Shown one piece after another: positions 61,301-64,000 of a stretch of 64,000 nucleotides of DNA. A model generated the notes under the pieces. That model did not search any database and was not told the origin of the DNA. It saw nothing but the letters and a program-made list of their open reading frames with translations. Each line of letters opens with the position of its first letter. Positions within the stretch are counted from its first letter, which is position 1. Where the stretch lies: NCBI RefSeq assembly GCF_006170445.1, contig NZ_VCNA01000001.1, forward strand, positions 496,001 to 560,000, given 5' to 3'. The stretch comes from Brevibacillus dissolubilis (GTDB lineage Bacteria > Bacillota > Bacilli > Brevibacillales > Brevibacillaceae). The translations under genes and the position numbers were made by a program.

Positions 61301-64000
61301 TCTTGTTCCCTCCCTTGGCATGTCTGATCCATGCATAGGCCTGATTCGGTGTCGGCTGATAGATCTCAAGGCTTTCAAAGGAAAACGGCAGTCTCGCTTT
61401 GCCATCCGTCCCCCCTGTTCCACCATTGGCGAATCCCAGTGCCATCGTAGACTGCAAAGCACCGTCCATGATGCTTGGATGGAGCACAAATCCGCTGACA
61501 TGTGCATCACTGCCTGCTGAAAGCTCCAGCTTCGCCAGTACACCTGGAAGCGAGTCTTCGCCGATCCCTGCTCTTACCTCAACCACTGCTCGGTGTGTCG
61601 GGCCGTAGTTTAGGCCGATCTCTTGGTAGATGCTGTAAAACTCGCGGGAAGTGAGCACGCGGTCTGCATACGTGCGAGTCAATCCGGCAAGATCTACCTG
61701 AGCGGAAGAGGACTGGGATTCCAGACAACCGGCACCTTGGTTATAGACCACTTCCTGTCCCAACTCATCTGTACTCACGATTTGGTACTCGAACTGCTCA
61801 CCGGACTTCGGCAGTACACGTACATCCAACGACAGTTCGTACCGACCTTTATCATTGCCGTTTAACATGCCTGGCTGGAGCCAGACGACATTTTGCAGTC
61901 TCACTTGTGTCTGGGTTGGTTGCAAGCCGTGACGATTTGAACTCGACGCCGCTCTCATGATCGCTTCACGGGCCATCTCGATATAGACAACCCCAGGCAC
62001 GACCATGGTCTCCCCGACTTTGTGATCACGCATGAAAAAGTCGTTGCTGCCAAACATCGAGTTGAAGCTGGTCTCGTTCCCTGAAGAGGTACTGCGGTGA
62101 ATCACCGGATGCAGTCGGCTTTCCCCTGTCGCACGATCCTGCTTCGAGGTCTGAACGGCACTCTCCCGCCAAAAGGATTGCTCGGCAAACGGATAGGTCG
62201 GCAATGGGATTCTACGGTACTTCGCCTTGTCAAACAACTGCTCAACCGGAAGCTTATACCCCTTGATATACAATCCCGCCACTGTGGTGAGTGCACGCTT
62301 ATAGTCGGCCTCACCTGCTACACTGCGGCATACTCCGGCACTCTTCTGAAACAACTCCAAGTCCGCATTGCCACTCGACAACGGAATCGGATTGACATGG
62401 CCAGTCTCCACACGGCTGCTGTGATCTTTTTCCAGCCACTTCCTGAGTTCCCTTGACAGCTCGGATGGATTGCTGACGACAAGTGCCAGTCTGTAGCGGA
62501 AGTGCTTTCTGCCTACCAGCAAGGTGTAGCTGATAGGACCGAGGGCGGCATCAGGGGTCTGTTCCAGATAGGACAAAAGATTTTGGGCCTGCACTTCCAG
62601 CTGTTGCGCATCGCGCGCGGAAAGCACGATCAGGCTGACTGGCCGGTCAGGGTGGTCGGAGTGTACTGCCTCGGTCTCTGGTGCTTCCGAAAGCACGACA
62701 TGTGCATTGGTTCCGCTATAGCCAAAGGAACTGACTGCGGCATGGCGCAAGCTTTCCCTCTCCGTCTCCCACGGACGACACTGGTCATTGATATAAAAAG
62801 GTGTGTGGCTCAGGTCGATGTGTGGGTTCATCTCATGGTAGTGGATGGTTGGTGGAAGAACCTTGTGTTTGATCGATTGTGCCGCTTTGATCACACCAGC
62901 CACACCAGCGGCAAAGGCAGTGTGACCGATATTGCTTTTCACAGAGGTTAGGGCACAGTAGTTGCGCTTGGTGGTATACCCGTCAAACGCGCTGGTGAGT
63001 CCGTCGATTTCAACAGGGTCGCCGAGTGCTGTACCCGTTCCATGTGTCTCGACGAGCTGGATGTGTTCAGGGTTGATGTTGAATTTTTCATAGATATCCC
63101 GCTGAAGCTCGGCCTGTGCATCTGCATTCGGCGCGGTGATCCCATTGGATTTACCGTCTTGGTTAACCCCCCAGCCTTTGATCACGGCATAGATGTGATC
63201 GTTGTCTCTCTGTGCATCCTCCAAGCGTTTGAGCATGATGACGCCGACCCCTTCAGCAGGTACGAACCCATTGGCACGGCTGTCAAACGCATAGCAGTGA
63301 CCATCTGGAGACAAGGCGCGAAGCTGGCTCATCGCCACGTGAAGCCCCGGACCTGGGATGACCCAGACACCGCCTGCCAGAGCCGCATCCGCATTTTTCA
63401 ACAACAGGCTGTCGCAGGCACTCGCGATTGCCACCAAGGAAGAAGAGCAAGAGGTGTCGATCGACAGGCAAGGGCCGCGCAGATTCAGATAATACGAGAT
63501 CCGGCTGGAGAGGATCGCCATGCTGGTGCCGAGATTCTGGTGGGCGTTGATCTCATGGATGTCCAGATCGCCACCGTATCCATTGGGAGAACATCCGATA
63601 AAGACGCCGCATTTGGTACCTGACAGATTGGACGGGTCATAGCCTGCATCCTCGATGCATCGCCAGCTCTCCTGCAGCATCAGGCGTTGCTGCGGGTCCA
63701 TGTATTCGGCTTCAATCGGTGAAATATTGAAAAACAGCGGGTCGAACTTGTCTGCTTTCTTCAGTACGCCCATCCATTTGCTGTAGGATTTGCCTGGAAC
63801 ATCAGGCTTTGGATCATAGTAGTCGGATACTGACCAGCGGGAAGGCGGTACCTCTGTAACGCAGTCTTTTCCATTGAGGATGTTTTGCCAGAACTCGTGC
63901 AGATTCTCAGCCTCTGGGAAGCTTCCGGACATCCCGATAATCGCGATGTCGCATGTCTGCGTATGTGGGGTTTCCTTGACATCCGGTGTTACGCTTGGGG
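52395..64000 (-). CDS. Trans-AT polyketide synthase, three KS modules, 5' end outside the window
   Basis: The frame has no stop up to the right edge, so the start is unseen; an internal Met at 63932 is inside the first KS. Order: KS1 (active Cys near 63445, ETHGTGT, SNIGH intact), DH1 (62110-61250), KR1 (GGLGGLG near 60590), ACP1 (GYDSIS near 59630), KS2 (Cys near 58770), DH2 (DHQVNGQPTLPG near 57285), KR2 (GGLGKLG near 55880), ACP2 (GIDSMM near 54990), KS3 (Cys near 54170) and ACP3 (GIDSIA near 52670). No AT domain occurs, so malonyl units must come from a separate AT. KS3 reads ESAANGS where ETHGTGT is expected and is probably non-elongating. DH1 has its Gly shifted (HKVGETMVVP against HxxxGxxxxP). 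Both KRs keep the Asp of the LDD motif. The product should be an alpha,beta-unsaturated chain passed to the NRPS. Confidence 0.93.
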   Translation of the reverse strand, partial: PSVTPDVKETPHTQTCDIAIIGMSGSFPEAENLHEFWQNILNGKDCVTEVPPSRWSVSDYYDPKPDVPGKSYSKWMGVLKKADKFDPLFFNISPIEAEYMDPQQRLMLQESWRCIEDAGYDPSNLSGTKCGVFIGCSPNGYGGDLDIHEINAHQNLGTSMAILSSRISYYLNLRGPCLSIDTSCSSSLVAIASACDSLLLKNADAALAGGVWVIPGPGLHVAMSQLRALSPDGHCYAFDSRANGFVPAEGVGVIMLKRLEDAQRDNDHIYAVIKGWGVNQDGKSNGITAPNADAQAELQRDIYEKFNINPEHIQLVETHGTGTALGDPVEIDGLTSAFDGYTTKRNYCALTSVKSNIGHTAFAAGVAGVIKAAQSIKHKVLPPTIHYHEMNPHIDLSHTPFYINDQCRPWETERESLRHAAVSSFGYSGTNAHVVLSEAPETEAVHSDHPDRPVSLIVLSARDAQQLEVQAQNLLSYLEQTPDAALGPISYTLLVGRKHFRYRLALVVSNPSELSRELRKWLEKDHSSRVETGHVNPIPLSSGNADLELFQKSAGVCRSVAGEADYKRALTTVAGLYIKGYKLPVEQLFDKAKYRRIPLPTYPFAEQSFWRESAVQTSKQDRATGESRLHPVIHRSTSSGNETSFNSMFGSNDFFMRDHKVGETMVVPGVVYIEMAREAIMRAASSSNRHGLQPTQTQVRLQNVVWLQPGMLNGNDKGRYELSLDVRVLPKSGEQFEYQIVSTDELGQEVVYNQGAGCLESQSSSAQVDLAGLTRTYADRVLTSREFYSIYQEIGLNYGPTHRAVVEVRAGIGEDSLPGVLAKLELSAGSDAHVSGFVLHPSIMDGALQSTMALGFANGGTGGTDGKARLPFSFESLEIYQPTPNQAYAWIRHAKGGNKNASLQKLDISICDAQGSVCVEIKGFSSREFEVTARQGERVTFIAPVWTPADDLVNNHLPNNSAPPAGQDSGHKVVVIGAVHQGVMESIRVALPESVELERIRIDGNTLSERYEVAVQNVISLIKELAETGASRKKLLQVVVIDNEAKDYQTLSGISGLLKTASMEYPSIRTQCIGWFDTVEPHTLRDLICSVAAQPVRDIRYSNGTVSIKTYEKLTDDRQSKSTIALREGGTYLITGGLGGLGRIFAEHIASSLTQAAVILTGRTTPDYRTEEALSSLRKNGVKVEYQPCDIANANSVAKLLAYIEQTYGDLTGIIHAAGTLNDGYIRTKSHSAIRDVLSPKVAGIVNLDEASRHHRLEFFASFSSNVSELGNPGQSDYAAANGFMDAYSAYRDELVLIGQRHGKTLSVNWPLWAEGGMRVDQETEELIRAQGLIPLGTREGIEAFGQALKSGFQQVCVFAGDTSRVMKAFDLYSGLAVSTGTVTGTGTGGSETKTESKIKAVAAPAPVHGERDRSHLANDQHLLHRIQAVLTKLVTEQLKVQPEDIDLNSELSDFGYDSISLTKFANTITNTYGIELTPTIFFEYPTLGSFADYLREEHGMAFAGQGSSDVSESLTVDLPLIEIAASTEAPVIEASSIEVPSIEMASIRVPAPEQETSASQLAQEKELPTADQRVAIIGMSGSFPQADDLDRFWENLTNGVDCITEIPASRWDWRKVFGDPRSDGDKTSVKWGGFIDGVDLFDPLFFNISPREAESMDPQQRLLMTHVWRALEDSGYAPSSLAGSDTAVLIGTAPSGYGNLLVQARQLGESYAATGVSGSVGPNRISFLLDLHGPSEPIETACSSSLVAIHRGAELIRRGDVGMAIVGGVNTIVSPELHISYARAGMLCDDGRCKTFSDQANGYVRGEGVGVLVLKSLAQAEADGDQIYGVIIGSAENHGGRANSLTAPNPNAQAEVIKAAHRQAGIDPSTVTYIEAHGTGTQLGDPVEINALKKAFHELYEAKGSQLSPTPGCGIGSVKSNIGHLELAAGVAGVIKTLLQMKHQTLVKSLHTETINPYIKLEQSPFYILQENRPWEAPQNEHGEAAPRRAGISSFGFGGVNAHVLIEEYIPSEAGMTKPSGNGHAGYPVVLSARSEQQLMQAAKDLLNFVKVNGLGDPDLANLAFTLQVGRDAMEERLATLVYDMEELKKKLEAVCTVQPDYTSWFKGTVKQAGVTLAVFNADQARQEAVDGWIAQHKYEPILDLWVQGFKFDWKRIYSDEQKVKRISLPTYPFDEQRYWVKGGNVQSDLHEGGAVQLVKTESVIHPLVHKNDSNLQEVAFSSSFDGSEFFLADHQVNGQPTLPGVAYLEMAREVAVRANGDTQKRAIAVTGVVWLKPAVVDDQPLNLRTRIEARSNDELSYAIYAGTGQEHLVYSQGNCRLLEVAAMEPSALDLNQLLTACNQQQVTGDTIYSAYDQFGLHYGPAYRAVVEVHCGLDSKGYPQAVAKLSCPEDIRATLSEYVLHPSMIDSALQATLAMSIGAASEKQAEQGPRVPYALDSVHIYAKTPPVAYAWIRYSKESAPDHAVRKLDISVMDADGRICAELNGLSSRVLKTHTASDEPYALYAPEWVSVPLHAATNPMIDGKQGDVHIFVAGNLPADVKSRLEQAHESQQVPGTSKLTFIPVEGASVDQQYTDAARKLFVAIQPLVSVRTTNDTLVQVVIADASESTGGCIAGVVGMLKTVALENPHIRIQLVETGRVTDADALIDIITHNAADHGAQEVRYTAEGERRVKQWMELEVSSTPQTPIHHAPIWKNGGIYLITGGLGKLGLIFATDIAAHTNNATIVLCGRSPLTAENQMALDRLSELGATVDYQMVDMGSCEDVERLVRHVEQAYGTLTAVLHSAGITKDRLLINKPVEELESVLMPKVTGLANLDQATKTHPLDYFICFSSASAELGNPGQSDYAAANAFMDQYAVYRNHLVREGRRFGRTLSINWPLWEEGGMQVDESQRKRMAAMGIGVLRTEQGLAAFRSAVRAHVDQVLVFAGVRQEDQSEDVVKIASETAEVSVGHIASESSEGPATREKAVRYLQKLIANALSLPVDRLQVDTPMERYGIDSMMAADLIFQLEKPFGTLSKTLFFEVQTVRELADYFIEHHRVALNKLLGITEKVAITSAPKPEQVLEQDRPLLRANAYAKADEKTAIQVDAQTQSPSTQAKSTDIAIIGMVGRYPKANNLQEFWNNLANGTDCVTEVPADRWDVSEFFNADKDSLGTTYCKWGGFIDDVDRFDPLFFQITPREAKWMDPQQRLFMEEVWKLLEGSGITQAKIESRYKRRVGVYVGSMYQMYQADSTDVVGHALTSVSSYNLIANRVSHYFGFEGPSVAVDNMCSSSTMAIHLACNALAQGEATLAIAGGVNVTIHPNKYIGLSQAQMIASHPESRSFRDGDGYLPSEGVGAVLLKPLQDAIRDGDNIMAVIKSSSSLHGGRANGFMTPSSKTQVKLIEDSLQRAGLEPDAISYIESAANGSALADAVEINALAKVFKNTTHSIPMGSVKSNLGHPEAASGIAQLTKVVLQLQNKRIAPMVNVGQINPNLDLEHLPFRLTAELEAWETGTGEAQNSPRRALINSIGAGGSYVSLVIEEYSGAKNQLTVSTDTEFDPQLIVLSAKDERGLHKMAENALHYVDGNKDVSLPDLAYTLQLCRNEMPLRLAFVARSVDELEECLASYLNRSSSPTNLTQTVYTGHAETDFAQLEPIISGSRGEEFVRSLVSDRDLDRLAALWVKGCPVDWAGLHQQSPRKIVSLPTYPFERERYWHSEGAIAKAPQQPIPAPATPVAVTSIIDAPIIEKTDTNPSDLSTYLIDFFAAYTGMSAERIPVDKDMHAFGIDSIAWLRLQRMVEKDFGIELLNRELLDITTIHALAACLAGKMASQSSTAVNDHPVSVAVEDPSSVREMKLKMLEDFKNGKIGLGALKKTIRK

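Noticed and set aside
63932-63934. Met at 63932 as the start of the PKS gene
   Set aside because: It lies within the conserved IAIIGMSGSFP start of a KS domain, and the frame stays open to the window edge, so the gene begins beyond it.

Overview
The window looks like a chromosomal segment of a spore-forming, Gram-positive member of the Bacillales. The evidence is an alpha/beta small acid-soluble spore protein (SASP), a YjcZ-like mini-protein, YkvI- and YpcP-type genes, and strong AGGAGG ribosome sites with several GTG and TTG starts. A Tumebacillus-like genus is my guess from the overall gene style. No rRNA, tRNA or CRISPR array was seen.

Bases 1-23,250 are mostly housekeeping. In order they hold a membrane protein cut by the window edge, an RBBP9/YdeN-type hydrolase, a catalase, a large imperfect palindrome (3349-3583) and a small alarmone synthetase. 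A seven-gene cobinamide-salvage and cobamide-assembly operon on the minus strand follows (cobT-cobD-cobU-cobS-cobC-cbiZ-cbiB), controlled by a cobalamin riboswitch with an attenuator hairpin. Next come an M23 peptidase, sporulation genes including a six-repeat protein that resembles an expanded gamma-SASP, a 5'-3' exonuclease, a membrane glycosyltransferase, a MoxR ATPase/VWA pair, a YkvI transporter and two tandem paralogous membrane proteins.

Bases 23,590-44,509 are accessory DNA built around a secreted RHS/WapA-type polymorphic toxin (33731-39259), its immunity gene, and an upstream secreted subtilisin-like protease of 1701 residues. Downstream of the active toxin lies a series of displaced toxin-tip/immunity cassettes in different states of decay. 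They include a 5'-truncated tip of unknown type with its immunity gene, an RHS core plus an EndoU-like nuclease tip inactivated by nonsense and frameshift changes but with an intact immunity gene, an orphan lipase-like tip with a coupled membrane protein, a further tip relic with a neighbour gene, and an immunity-gene relic. An almost identical RHS-core repeat of about 1 kb (offset 7132 bases) and a repeated terminator/border sequence flank the cassettes and could drive tip swapping. An IS110-family element, a deleted serine recombinase, an XRE repressor with palindromic operators and a sigma-like gene sit inside this region.

Bases 44,799-64,000 hold two enormous minus-strand genes of a hybrid trans-AT PKS-NRPS assembly line. 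The PKS gene is cut by the window edge. It has KS-DH-KR-ACP, KS-DH-KR-ACP and KS-ACP, with no AT domain, and the last KS has lost the first catalytic His. The NRPS has C-A(Ser)-PCP-C-A-PCP, and its second A domain is interrupted by an FkbM-type methyltransferase. No thioesterase is visible. The hand-off order appears to be polyketide, non-elongating KS, ACP, then the serine module and the methylating module.
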